A program made the position numbers and the translations under genes. Under the pieces are notes generated by a model. That model was given only the letters and a program-made list of their open reading frames with translations. It was not told the DNA's origin and searched no databases. DNA of 26,129 nt. Source: JBBTIS01 sp038059855 (lineage in GTDB: Bacteria; Elusimicrobiota; Elusimicrobia; JACQPE01). Shown piece after piece: positions 6,880 through 14,854 of the stretch (positions are counted from its first letter, which is position 1; every line of letters begins with the position of its first letter). The stretch covers positions 1 through 26,129 of the forward strand of contig CAYHKQ010000030.1 in assembly GCA_964357255.1 (NCBI GenBank), in the 5' to 3' direction.

Positions 6880-8295
6880 ATGGGCAAAAAGGCCCTTGAG
6901 TTCGGCGGCGAATACTTGGAAAAGTACGGATTTTCTACGCCGACGGACCATTATTCCTACAAGGCGAAAAAGGGCCTTTCCAAGGAAATCGTCGAGGAGA
7001 TTTCCTCGATCAAAGGCGAGCCCGATTGGATGAGACAATCGCGCTTGCAAGCCTTGGAGATTTTCTTTAAAAAGCCCCTTCCCGCCTGGACGGACACCGA
7101 GGCCCTATCCTCGATGAATTTTGACGATATTTATTACTACCTGAGAGCTTCCGACAAAACGGAGGGAAATTGGGAGGATGTGCCCGCGGATATTAAAAAA
7201 ACTTTCGACCGGCTGGGAATTCCGGAGGCGGAGAAAAAATTTTTAGCCGGCGTGACGACCCAGTTCGACTCCGAAGCCGTGTATCATTCAATTCAAGAGA
7301 GCCTGACCAAAAAAGGCGTTATTTTTCTCGATATGGACAGCGGGCTCAAGCGGTATCCGGATATGGTGCGACGCTATTTCGGCACGGTGATTCCATCCGC
7401 GGATAACAAGTTTGCCGCGTTGAATACCGCGGTCTGGAGCGGCGGCTCCTTTGTTTATGTGCCCAAGGGAGTCAAGGTGGACCTGCCGCTTCAGGCGTAT
7501 TTTAGGATCAACGCCAGAAACGCCGGACAATTCGAGCGCACCTTGATTATCGCCGAGGAAGGCTCGGATGTGCATTATATTGAAGGTTGTACGGCCCCTT
7601 CTTTTTCGTCCAACTCGCTTCATTCGGCTGTCGTTGAACTGATTGCCCTGCCGGGCTCCACAATCCGTTATACCACGATTCAGAATTGGTCCAAGAATGT
7701 TTTTAATCTTGTCACCAAGCGCGCGGTGGCTCATGAGGCGGCCACGGTCCGATGGATTGACGCTAATCTCGGTAGCCGCTTGACGGTAAAATTTCCCTGC
7801 GTGTATCTCACGGGGCCCAAGGCTCACGGCGAGATTCTGTCCGTGGCTTACGCCGGGGCCGGCCAGCACCAGGATACGGGCGGCAAAATTTTTCATGCGG
7901 CTCCGGAAACCACCTCGACGATTACCTCAAAATCGGTTTCTAAAGACGGGGGCCGTTCGACTTATCGGGGCTTGGTCAAGGTGTTCCATGGCTCGACGAA
8001 TGTTAAATCCGCTGTCCGATGTGACGCCCTGTTGCTCGACCCTGAAAGTCGTTCAGACACTTATCCGACGATGGAGGTGAATGAAAAAAGCGCTTCCATG
8101 GCCCATGAGGCCACCGTGGCCAAGATCGGCGATGAGCAATTGTTTTATCTGATGAGCCGCGGTATGGCCCAGAAAGAAGCCATGGCCATGATCGTCAACG
8201 GTTTTATGGAGCCTTTCATAAAAATAATTCCGCTCGAATACGCGGTCGAGATGAACCGCTTAATCGAGATGGAGATGGAAGGAGCGGTTGGGTGA
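6880..8295 (+). CDS. sufB: Fe-S cluster scaffold protein SufB
   Basis: 471-aa core scaffold on which the Fe-S cluster is built, as SufBC2D. The family blocks are easy to see: AVWSGGSFVYVPKGVKVDLPLQAYFRIN is represented by SGGSFVYVPKGV and the parallel beta-helix core, then VHYIEGCTAP and KSVSKDGGRSTYRGLV. The cysteine in SAVRCDALLLD and the glutamate in ASMAHEATVAKIGDEQLFY correspond to the C405 and E434 shown to be essential in Escherichia coli SufB. The length and order are normal. It starts 3 bp after sufC and its stop lies just before the sufD start, consistent with coupled translation. Confidence 0.96.
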   Translation: MGKKALEFGGEYLEKYGFSTPTDHYSYKAKKGLSKEIVEEISSIKGEPDWMRQSRLQALEIFFKKPLPAWTDTEALSSMNFDDIYYYLRASDKTEGNWEDVPADIKKTFDRLGIPEAEKKFLAGVTTQFDSEAVYHSIQESLTKKGVIFLDMDSGLKRYPDMVRRYFGTVIPSADNKFAALNTAVWSGGSFVYVPKGVKVDLPLQAYFRINARNAGQFERTLIIAEEGSDVHYIEGCTAPSFSSNSLHSAVVELIALPGSTIRYTTIQNWSKNVFNLVTKRAVAHEAATVRWIDANLGSRLTVKFPCVYLTGPKAHGEILSVAYAGAGQHQDTGGKIFHAAPETTSTITSKSVSKDGGRSTYRGLVKVFHGSTNVKSAVRCDALLLDPESRSDTYPTMEVNEKSASMAHEATVAKIGDEQLFYLMSRGMAQKEAMAMIVNGFMEPFIKIIPLEYAVEMNRLIEMEMEGAVG

Positions 8296-8296
8296 G

Positions 8297-9430
8297 ATGA
8301 TCACTCTGGGCGATTCTCCGTTGTTTTCGGACTGCCGCGCGCGGGCCGGCCAAGCGTGGGAGCGCCTTGTTTGGCCAAATCCCAAGAGCGAGGCTTGGCG
8401 CCGCAGTGACCTGGACTTTTTAAAATTACCCCAGGAGCCTGTGCGGCAATGGGCCGATTGGAATTTGGTTTCCCGGGCCGAGGGGGCGCTGATGCCGCTT
8501 GGGGAAGGCTTGGGGCGCTGGGGGCCGGCCGTGGCTCGCTATTTTATGGAAGGCGTCAGGCCGGAGGATGGAAAATTTCAGGCCCAGCATTATCGTTTTT
8601 TAGGCGACGGCGTTTGCGTTTATTTGCCCCCCGGGCGTTTAATCGAGGAGCCCTTGAGGATGGCTCGCCGTCTTGCCCACGCTGGGGCGTACTATCCCCA
8701 CACGCTCATAGTGTTGGATGAGGGCGCCGCCGCGACAGTGATTGCGCAGGAGTCTTCGGCGGAGGATTCGATTTTCGTTAATGCCGCCACGGAGATTTTT
8801 TTGGGAGCCGGCGCGCGCTTGAGTTTGGCGGTGATTCAGGAACAGGGCGCGGCAACAAGAGATTTTTCTTTTATATCCGCCTCGTTGCAGAAGGATTCAT
8901 TTCTTGAGGTTTATTTTATCGAGGCAGGGGCGATGGCCCGCCGTTTGGAGTTTGTCAGCAGGGGCCTTGGAACCGGGGCCGAAAGCCGGATTACCGGCGC
9001 TTGCGCGGTGGAGGGATCAAGGAATCTTGACGTCCATGCGGCCCATTATCACGAGGCGCCGTTAACGCGCAGTGATATGCTCTGGAAGGTGACGCTCTCA
9101 GGACGGTCCAAGGCCAGTTTTCTCGGGGTTATTAAGATCGCAAAAGGAGCGGACGGATCTGAGGCGCTTCAAACGCTCAATAATCTGCTCCTGTCGGACC
9201 GCGCTCAGGCTAATCCCGATCCGCGTCTCGAGATTTTGGCCAATGATGTCTTGGCGAAGCATTCAGCCACGGTTGGCCATTTATCACAGGAGGATTTGTT
9301 TTATCTTTTAAGTCGGGGCTTAAATCCGCAAGAAGCCGAGCGATTGATGAGCCGCGGGTTTCTAAGGCATACGCTTGAACGCCTTGCGCCGCCGTTGCGC
9401 GAGGAACTGGATCGGTGGTTTGACGGTTAA
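8297..9430 (+). CDS. sufD: Fe-S cluster assembly protein SufD
   Basis: 377-aa partner of SufB in the SufBC2D complex, with the same right-handed beta-helix and C-terminal helical region. The C-terminal motif AKHSATVGHLSQEDLFYLLSRG carries the histidine equivalent to H360 of the E. coli protein. The N-terminal half is less conserved, as usual for SufD. The frame is open from a TTG at 8288, but the ATG at 8297-8299 follows the sufB stop directly and has GGAG about 12 nt upstream, so I use it. The end overlaps the start of the Rieske gene. Confidence 0.93.
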   Translation: MITLGDSPLFSDCRARAGQAWERLVWPNPKSEAWRRSDLDFLKLPQEPVRQWADWNLVSRAEGALMPLGEGLGRWGPAVARYFMEGVRPEDGKFQAQHYRFLGDGVCVYLPPGRLIEEPLRMARRLAHAGAYYPHTLIVLDEGAAATVIAQESSAEDSIFVNAATEIFLGAGARLSLAVIQEQGAATRDFSFISASLQKDSFLEVYFIEAGAMARRLEFVSRGLGTGAESRITGACAVEGSRNLDVHAAHYHEAPLTRSDMLWKVTLSGRSKASFLGVIKIAKGADGSEALQTLNNLLLSDRAQANPDPRLEILANDVLAKHSATVGHLSQEDLFYLLSRGLNPQEAERLMSRGFLRHTLERLAPPLREELDRWFDG

Positions 9431-9761
9431 AAGAATTCAATTGGCCAGACTTGCCGATATTCCCAGCGGGAGCATCCGGGGTTTCGTTGTGGATGGCGAG
9501 GGTCATGTGGCCGTGGCCAGGGTCGGCGAGCGATTATATGGGTTTGAGGACCGATGCACGCACGACGACGGCGACCTCGCCGGCGGTCGTTTATTGGAAG
9601 GGAGCCAAGTGGAATGTCCGCGCCACGGAGCGCGTTTTGATTTAACCAGCGGTCGCGCCGCGCGCATGCCGGCCGTCGTTGGGATCAAGACCTACGCCGT
9701 CGGGATTGACGAGGGTTGGGTTTGGATTGAAATACCGGAGGTTGTTCATGAGCAAGCTTGA
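9420..9761 (+). CDS. Rieske-type [2Fe-2S] ferredoxin of the SUF operon
   Basis: About 113-aa soluble Rieske protein. Both cluster-binding boxes are present: CTHDDGDLAGG (C-x-H) and CPRHGARFDLTSG (C-x2-H). Such small non-heme Rieske proteins occur inside SUF operons of many bacteria, where they may supply electrons to cluster assembly; the precise role is not known. The start is uncertain: TTG at 9420-9422 overlaps the sufD stop and gives MTVKRIQLARLADIPSG, which fits the family N-terminus, whereas the ATG at 9375 would add residues coding through sufD. The end overlaps sufS by 14 bp. Confidence 0.9.
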   Translation: MTVKRIQLARLADIPSGSIRGFVVDGEGHVAVARVGERLYGFEDRCTHDDGDLAGGRLLEGSQVECPRHGARFDLTSGRAARMPAVVGIKTYAVGIDEGWVWIEIPEVVHEQA

Positions 9762-10986
9762 TGGAACATTATCGAGAGTCGAAGAAATTCGCAAAGATTT
9801 CCCCTTGATCTGCGGGAGCCCGTTTGCTTATTTGGATAATGCGGCAACCACGCAGAAGCCCCAGGTCGTTATTGACGCCTTGACCGAAGTTTACCGGCGT
9901 TATAATGCCAATGTGCATCGCGGCGTTTACGAGATTTCAGAACGCGCCACCGAGGCTTACGAGGGCGCGCGTTCCAAAACCGCCAATTTTATCGGAGCCC
10001 AGGATAGCGCTTCAATTATTTTTACAAAAAACGCCACCGAGGCGATCAATTTGGTGGCCTATGCCTGGGGTGAGCGTTTTGTCGGGGCCGACGACGAGAT
10101 TGTGCTGACTGAAATGGAGCATCATTCCAATATTGTTCCCTGGCAACTTTTGGCGCGCCGGCGCGGGGCCAAGGTTAAATTTGTTCCTTTTGAACCGGCC
10201 ACGGGTAAACCGCTTTGGGGGGAACTTAAGAATTTGTTGAACAATCGCACAAAGCTCGTGGCGTTCAGCCATGTTTCTAATTCGCTGGGCACCATCAATC
10301 CCGTGCCTGAGATTATCCGCGACATCCGCCGGCTTTCCACGGCTCGGGTGCTGGTGGACGGCGCGCAAGGCGTTCCTCATCTGCCGGTTCACGTGGGTGA
10401 GTGGGATTGCGATTTTTTGGCGTTTTCCGCTCATAAAATGCTCGGGCCCACCGGCATCGGCGTGCTCTGGGCCAAGAAGGAGGTCTTAGAAAGCATGGAT
10501 CCTTTTTTGGGCGGCGGCGACATGATTAAGGAAGTGTCCTTAGACGGCGCCAAATGGAATGATTTGCCCTGGAAATTTGAGGCGGGCACGCCCAATTACG
10601 CGGACGCGATCGCCTTTGGCGCGGCGTTGGATTATTTAAACCGCGTAGGCTCGGACTACATCTGGCGCCATGAGCAGGAATTGACCGCCGCTACCTTAGA
10701 GTGGTTGGGAAAAATGCCCGGCGTTGCTCTGTACGGGACCAAAACCGCGCCGGAGCGATGCGGGGTTGTTTCGTTTAACCTCAAAGGAGTTCATCCGCAT
10801 GACGCAGGGACCCTGTTGGCGCGCGAAGGGATTGCCGTTCGGGTCGGGCATCATTGCAATATGCCGCTAATGAAACGCTTGGGCATTATGGGCACCACGC
10901 GGGCAAGTTTTTATATTTACAACACCCTGCGCGAGGTCGAGGCTCTCGTGGAGGCGATTCCTAAGGTGCAAAGGATATTCGCGTGA
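9748..10986 (+). CDS. sufS: Cysteine desulfurase SufS
   Basis: 412-aa PLP enzyme of the group II cysteine desulfurases; it removes sulfur from L-cysteine as an enzyme persulfide for cluster assembly. The PLP-binding lysine is K230 in AFSAHKMLGPTGIG, the conserved substrate-loop cysteine is C370 in VRVGHHCNMPLMKRLG, and YLDNAATTQKP and TEMEHHSNIVPWQ are family blocks. The ATG at 9748 has a CGGAGG 6 nt upstream inside the Rieske gene. The stop overlaps the sufU GTG start (GTGA), as expected for a sulfur donor and its acceptor made together. Confidence 0.96.
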   Translation: MSKLDGTLSRVEEIRKDFPLICGSPFAYLDNAATTQKPQVVIDALTEVYRRYNANVHRGVYEISERATEAYEGARSKTANFIGAQDSASIIFTKNATEAINLVAYAWGERFVGADDEIVLTEMEHHSNIVPWQLLARRRGAKVKFVPFEPATGKPLWGELKNLLNNRTKLVAFSHVSNSLGTINPVPEIIRDIRRLSTARVLVDGAQGVPHLPVHVGEWDCDFLAFSAHKMLGPTGIGVLWAKKEVLESMDPFLGGGDMIKEVSLDGAKWNDLPWKFEAGTPNYADAIAFGAALDYLNRVGSDYIWRHEQELTAATLEWLGKMPGVALYGTKTAPERCGVVSFNLKGVHPHDAGTLLAREGIAVRVGHHCNMPLMKRLGIMGTTRASFYIYNTLREVEALVEAIPKVQRIFA

Positions 10987-11474
10987 GCGACGATCTCTAT
11001 CGAGAAGTTATCCTGGACCATTTTAAGAATCCCCGGCATAAAGGAACGCTGGAGCTTTGCGACATAGAGGCCGCGGGAGCCAATCCATTTTGCGGCGATG
11101 AGATTAAGGTGACGGTCAAGATCGAGGGGGGCGCGATTAGCGGCCTGCGCATAGCGCCGCAGGGTTGCGCGATTTCTCAAGCCTCGGCTTCCATGATGGC
11201 CGATGCCTTGGAGGGCAAATCGTTGGACCTGGTTGATTCTCGGATCGCTCATTTTCGAGCGATGATGCTTGGGTCTGACGGTGGCACGGGGGCCTGGCTC
11301 GATGAGATGGAGGATTTAAAAAGTTTGGAAGGCGTCAAGAAATACCCGGTTCGCGTTAAATGCGCGCTTTTAGCATGGAATACGCTCACGGAGGGCTTAA
11401 AAGAATTTCGACAAAAAGGAGCCGCCGGGAAAGTTGCCTCCGAGCATATCGAAAAAAGTGGACAAGACGACTGA
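10983..11474 (+). CDS. sufU: SufU zinc-dependent sulfurtransferase
   Basis: 163-aa IscU-fold protein that accepts sulfur from SufS and passes it on to SufB. The three conserved cysteines, C37 (NPFCGDE, with D39), C63 (PQGCAISQAS) and C128 (VKCALLAW), and the insertion between them match Bacillus subtilis SufU, whose cysteines and aspartate bind zinc. No sufE is seen, so SufU is presumably the only sulfur carrier in this operon. It starts with GTG, overlapping the sufS stop by 4 bp. It has a somewhat extended charged C-terminus, overlapped by the next gene. Confidence 0.93.
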   Translation: MSDDLYREVILDHFKNPRHKGTLELCDIEAAGANPFCGDEIKVTVKIEGGAISGLRIAPQGCAISQASASMMADALEGKSLDLVDSRIAHFRAMMLGSDGGTGAWLDEMEDLKSLEGVKKYPVRVKCALLAWNTLTEGLKEFRQKGAAGKVASEHIEKSGQDD

Positions 11475-11823
11475 AGCGGCCGGTTTTCCGTCTCCCTTTG
11501 AGGCTGGAGCGAACCGCGGGCCGTTCGTTAAAGATATTGCGCGAGCCTTAGAGCCGGTCATGGACCCTGAAATCCATGTAAGCATCGTTGAGCTGGGATT
11601 AATTTATGGCATTGAGATCGAGGGTGGCAAGGTCAGGGTTCTGATGACACTCACAACCCCGATGTGTCCCTACGGCCCCATGCTCCAGGATATGACCCGC
11701 CAGGCGGCACAATCCGTTGCCGGCGTTGAAGAAGCCGTAGTTCAACTTGTCTGGGACCCGGTTTGGGACCCCAAGGAGATGTGTGGCGAAGACGCCAAAG
11801 TCGCCCTCGGTCTTCTTTGGTAG
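11434..11823 (+). CDS. sufT: SufT, MIP18/DUF59 family Fe-S maturation protein
   Basis: Up to 129 aa, a DUF59/MIP18 protein that helps to deliver Fe-S clusters to target proteins. The core MDPEIHVSIVELGLIYGIEI and TTPMCPYGPML, with its conserved cysteine, is diagnostic. The start is uncertain: TTG at 11434 lies 12 nt after an AAAGGAG, while GTG at 11458 would give a shorter tail but lacks a Shine-Dalgarno. Either way it overlaps the end of sufU, so it is the last gene of the operon. The smpB gene converges on it with only 7 bp between the stops, and I see no terminator hairpin there. Confidence 0.88.
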   Translation: MPPSISKKVDKTTEAAGFPSPFEAGANRGPFVKDIARALEPVMDPEIHVSIVELGLIYGIEIEGGKVRVLMTLTTPMCPYGPMLQDMTRQAAQSVAGVEEAVVQLVWDPVWDPKEMCGEDAKVALGLLW

Positions 11824-11830
11824 AAACGCG

Positions 11831-12295
11831 TCATCGGAATTTATATTTTTTGCCCAACTCACGTTGCAAATCTTTTTTCTTAATGGCCTCTCTTCGATCC
11901 GGTCCGGTTTTTCCCTTGCCCAGGGCAAGGGTGATTTTGACGCGTCCGCGCTCATTGACAGACGCCTCGAGCGGAACGATGGTCCAGCCTTTGGCCGCGG
12001 CCTTGCCCATCAAGCGGGTCATTTCCTTTTTATGAAGAAGAAGTTTTCTCATGCGAGTGGGATTCGCCGAACCGCTCAAGGAGTCGTAAGGATAGGGCGC
12101 AATGTGGCAGTTGATCAACCACGCTTCGTTGTTCTTGAATAGGGCGTAGCTTTCAGCCAGGCTCAGGTTTCCGCCTTTGGCCGACTTGGTTTCGCTACCG
12201 GTGAGCATCACCCCGGCCTCCATGGTTTCTAAAATTTCAAAACGGTGAAATGCTTTCCGATTGGTGCCAAGAATTTTCAGTTTTGTCGAAGCCAT
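11831..12295 (-). CDS. smpB: SsrA-binding protein SmpB
   Basis: 154-aa partner of tmRNA in rescue of stalled ribosomes. It begins ASTKLKILGTNRKAFHRFEI and has the hallmark blocks GVMLTGSETKSAKGGNLSLAESY, NCHIAPY and RMRKLLLHKKEM, with the basic tail RREAIKKKDLQRELGKKYKFR that enters the mRNA channel. The frame stays open upstream, but that extension codes through the tRNA-Leu gene, so the ATG at 12293-12295 is the start. No clear ribosome-binding site is visible. It begins 24 nt after the tRNA on the same strand and may be cotranscribed with it. The tmRNA gene itself is not in the window. Confidence 0.95.
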   Translation of the reverse strand: MASTKLKILGTNRKAFHRFEILETMEAGVMLTGSETKSAKGGNLSLAESYALFKNNEAWLINCHIAPYPYDSLSGSANPTRMRKLLLHKKEMTRLMGKAAAKGWTIVPLEASVNERGRVKITLALGKGKTGPDRREAIKKKDLQRELGKKYKFR

Positions 12296-12319
12296 AGCAT
12301 TAAGGTCTGTTACCGGTTT

Positions 12320-12400
12320 TGGGCGAGGGGGGACTTGAACCCCCACGGGTTGCCCCATACGGTCCTAAGCCGTACGCGTCTGCCATTCCGCCACCCGCCC
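12320..12400 (-). tRNA. tRNA-Leu (anticodon UAG)
   Basis: On the minus strand the gene begins GGGCGGG and ends CTCGCCC plus discriminator A, giving a 7-bp acceptor stem with one G-U pair. The anticodon arm is TACGG-CTTAGGA-CCGTA with anticodon TAG. A class II variable arm (GGGGCAACCC) and the T arm GGGGG-TTCAAGT-CCCCC follow. The long variable arm with TAG fits leucine, reading CUA codons. CCA is not encoded. A shadow reading frame on the + strand across it (GARGDLNPHGLPH) is typical of tRNA-Leu/Ser genes. Confidence 0.95.
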
Positions 12401-12457
12401 AATTCAATGTTTCTCAAAACTTATGAGAGGAAAATGTAACCCAGGTCCTCCCTCCTC

Positions 12458-12523
12458 GTCATTCCGGCGTAGGCCGGAATCCAGACCCTCTTAATCTGGA
12501 TACCGGCTTTCGCCGGTATGACA
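12458..12523. repeat. REP-like element, two hairpins (copy 3)
   Basis: ATTCCGGC/GCCGGAAT (12461-12480) and ATACCGGC/GCCGGTAT (12500-12519), both with 4-nt loops, face each other across a short spacer flanked by CCAG and CTGG. This is the most compact and regular copy. It lies between the methyltransferase end and the tRNA gene; the rest of 12401-12586 has no gene. Confidence 0.82.
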
Positions 12524-12586
12524 AACGCAGAGGGACCTGAGTAGTTACAAGAAAAGTATATCAATAGAATGGCGATATTGGTTTTT

Positions 12587-13591
12587 TTACTCGCTTTTGT
12601 CGTTTTGTTTATTAAGTCCCAAAAAATTGACGCCGCTGCCGATGAGAAGATTGTGGCGGTAGGTCCAGTCGTAAATTCGGCCTGATTTTTGAGGGCGTAG
12701 TTCGCGGATTTCTTCAAAACCGGCCTCAATAAACCAGGAACGCACTTCTTCCGGCGTGTGATGCCATTGATACGTTGGGGAATACCAATCAAACGCGTCC
12801 ACAAAGCGCCGGTTGAAGTCCGGATGAGTGCAACCCAGATTAATGATTCGGCCCAGCGCCGCGTTTAATCCGGGAATCCCGGCCACGCGGGCCAATGCCT
12901 TGGAGAATTTAATCAGGGATTCGCGCGGCAGCTTGGTCGTTCTGGCTCTTAAGGCCGAGTTAAGCCATTCTTGGAGCGCCGTGTTTTTGCGGTAGAACCA
13001 TGCGCCCAGGGATCCTCCGGGCTTGACTCTTTCGGCGACGCGTAGAAAAGCGTTTTTGGTGCCGCCGGTGTGATGCAGAACGCCTATGGAATAAGCCGCG
13101 TCGAAGGAGCAATTTTTGAAAGGGAGTTTCATAATATCAGCCTGGATTATGCTGACGTCCTGGTTTTCGCAAATTTTTTTTGCCTTTTCCACGGCCAGGC
13201 TCATGTCTACGGCAACCACGCGGGCGCCCCATCTGGCCGCCACCGTGGCGTATCGGCCGGAGCCGCAACCCGCGTCAAGGACAAGCCGCCCCCGGAGCGC
13301 CTCGGGCGTCCATCCGGTTTTAACGCGGAAGATTTCTTCCTCCTCGCGAAAATCCCGATCCGTTTCGGTCCGCCACTCAAAGAGATCCTTCCATTCGTAG
13401 CCGAAGCTTTCCACATAAGACTCATTTTCCACAAACCGGGCAATGCCGCGGATAATGGGGAATTTACAACGGCAACGGCCGCACTCTAGAGATCCCGAAA
13501 TAATCCGGCCGTCCCGAGTTTCTTGGATACCGGCCGCCAATGGACCCTGACAGGCCGGGCAAGCAAGTTGCGGTAAAATATTTTTATCCAT
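12587..13591 (-). CDS. SAM-dependent methyltransferase with N-terminal Trm112-like zinc domain
   Basis: 334 aa. The first 50 residues hold a Trm112-like zinc-binding head with C11-P-A-C14 and C37-x2-C40 (C42 nearby). A class I methyltransferase follows, with motif I LVLDAGCGSGRYA (about 103-115), an acidic loop at AVDMS and the post-motif FDAAYSIGVLHHTGG. The C-terminal third (about 240-334) ends with a conserved-looking WTYRHNLLIGSG. Small-molecule or lipid methylation is more likely than nucleic acid, but the substrate cannot be told. The ATG overlaps the stop of the receiver-propeller gene by 1 base (TGATG), so it is the last gene of the surface/two-component cluster and is probably cotranslated with it. 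Confidence 0.85.
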   Translation of the reverse strand: MDKNILPQLACPACQGPLAAGIQETRDGRIISGSLECGRCRCKFPIIRGIARFVENESYVESFGYEWKDLFEWRTETDRDFREEEEIFRVKTGWTPEALRGRLVLDAGCGSGRYATVAARWGARVVAVDMSLAVEKAKKICENQDVSIIQADIMKLPFKNCSFDAAYSIGVLHHTGGTKNAFLRVAERVKPGGSLGAWFYRKNTALQEWLNSALRARTTKLPRESLIKFSKALARVAGIPGLNAALGRIINLGCTHPDFNRRFVDAFDWYSPTYQWHHTPEEVRSWFIEAGFEEIRELRPQKSGRIYDWTYRHNLLIGSGVNFLGLNKQNDKSE

Positions 13592-14832
13592 CAGGGGTGT
13601 TGATTTATACCAGAAACGGACGGATTTTTGTTATCTAAAAATCTGGAAAGTTGACCCAATGTTCTCGCCTCGAGCAGGGGGGAGCCGTCGCGGACGATCC
13701 AGAGACGGCCTGCGCCCAGGGCCAGCCCGGAGAGGGGATGGCGGCTTTGGGGCTCTTCAAAACGCCAGGATTTTTCCGGGATGAGTTCGCGGTCGAGGCG
13801 ATAGCGGGTGATTTCCTGAGTTTGAGAGTCCGCGATCCAAAGCTTGGCCCCATCGCTCGCTATGGCCACGGGCCTGCCACCCTTGGTTTTGTAGGAGGCC
13901 GCAACGGACATGTCGGGCCGGTGCAAATAAATTTTGCCGGCCACGCTGTCACAGCTCCAGAGATTTTTTTCGTCCCAATGAAGGCAGGAGGGGTTGGGGC
14001 CCGGGCTTGGAGTTTCCTGGGCCACGGCGAAATCAGGCTCCACGCGATGGCGGCGGATGAGCCGGGACCATGAGTCCGCGCTGTAGGCGAAACGGCCGGC
14101 CAAGGCCAATCCCGTTAGATGTTGGCCCTTGAGATCGTGCGTTCGGGCCAACTCAAACCCCTTGGCGTTAAGGCGTAAGCGGTAAATTATTTGTTTATAC
14201 CAATCCGCCACCCAAAGCTCGCCGCCGGCCCAGACCGCGGCTGAAGCGTGCGCTGAAGGGAGAGTATAAAATAGGACTTGGGAGCGAAAGGTTTTTAGGA
14301 CCAGCAGGGGGGCCGCCGCAAGAACGGCGGCGACTCCGATGAGCGCTATTTTGGCCGCGCTCCAAAAGGGAGGCTTCGCCAAGGTCCGGGACGCGCTCGC
14401 CGCAAACCGCCAGGGTGATTCCAGTTTGGTTGCCAGGCGTTCCCCAGAGCGGCCGCCGGCTTTCAATGCCGCTAAACTAAGGGCCTTAGCGATCGCGGCT
14501 ATAAGGTCTTTGTGATGAAAGGGCTTGGCAAAGTATTGGGTGGCCCCGGCGCGTCGGAGATCCTCGGCCATGCCTGGCCCGGGATATCCGGTGATGACAA
14601 AAATGGGGAGCCTGGAATCTTTAGCGCGCAGACGCAAAAGAATTTCTTTGCCGTCCATGCCTCCGGGCAAGCGCAGATCTAAGAGGACGAGTTCCGAGGG
14701 GTTTTCATTGAATTTGGCGAGGGCCTCCTGGCCGTCGCCGGCCTCTTCCACTTTGTGGCCAAGCTCTTCTAAGAGTTGGCGCAGGGCGAATCTCATGTCC
14801 GCCTCGTCGTCTACGATTAAAATTTTGGCCAT
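13591..14832 (-). CDS. Response-regulator receiver domain fused to a membrane helix and a predicted beta-propeller
   Basis: 413 aa with an unusual order. Residues about 1-118 are a CheY-like receiver domain: acidic pair in ILIVDDE, phosphoacceptor aspartate in LVLLDLRLPG, threonine in VITGYPG and lysine in FAKPFHH. A basic linker and one hydrophobic segment (IALIGVAAVLAAAPLLVL, about 160-180) follow. The last 220 residues hold repeated GGELWVADW, EKNLWSCDS, GAKLWIADS and GAGRLWIVRD units typical of NHL/YVTN-type beta-propellers. With the receiver in the cytoplasm, the propeller should lie outside the membrane. No DNA-binding domain is present. The ATG at 14830-14832 (MAKILIVDDE) is preferred over the upstream in-frame TTG. 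The histidine kinase gene ends 22 bp upstream; the methyltransferase start overlaps the stop. Confidence 0.85.
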   Translation of the reverse strand: MAKILIVDDEADMRFALRQLLEELGHKVEEAGDGQEALAKFNENPSELVLLDLRLPGGMDGKEILLRLRAKDSRLPIFVITGYPGPGMAEDLRRAGATQYFAKPFHHKDLIAAIAKALSLAALKAGGRSGERLATKLESPWRFAASASRTLAKPPFWSAAKIALIGVAAVLAAAPLLVLKTFRSQVLFYTLPSAHASAAVWAGGELWVADWYKQIIYRLRLNAKGFELARTHDLKGQHLTGLALAGRFAYSADSWSRLIRRHRVEPDFAVAQETPSPGPNPSCLHWDEKNLWSCDSVAGKIYLHRPDMSVAASYKTKGGRPVAIASDGAKLWIADSQTQEITRYRLDRELIPEKSWRFEEPQSRHPLSGLALGAGRLWIVRDGSPLLEARTLGQLSRFLDNKNPSVSGINQHP

Positions 14833-14854
14833 ATTCAAAAAGAGCGGTTAAGTT

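Noticed and set aside
11824..11830. Terminator between sufT and smpB
   Set aside because: Only 7 bp separate the stops and no hairpin with a T-tract is visible on either strand.
12245..12439. 64-aa + strand reading frame containing GARGDLNPHGLPH
   Set aside because: This is the well-known shadow of a tRNA gene; the sequence folds as tRNA-Leu on the minus strand.
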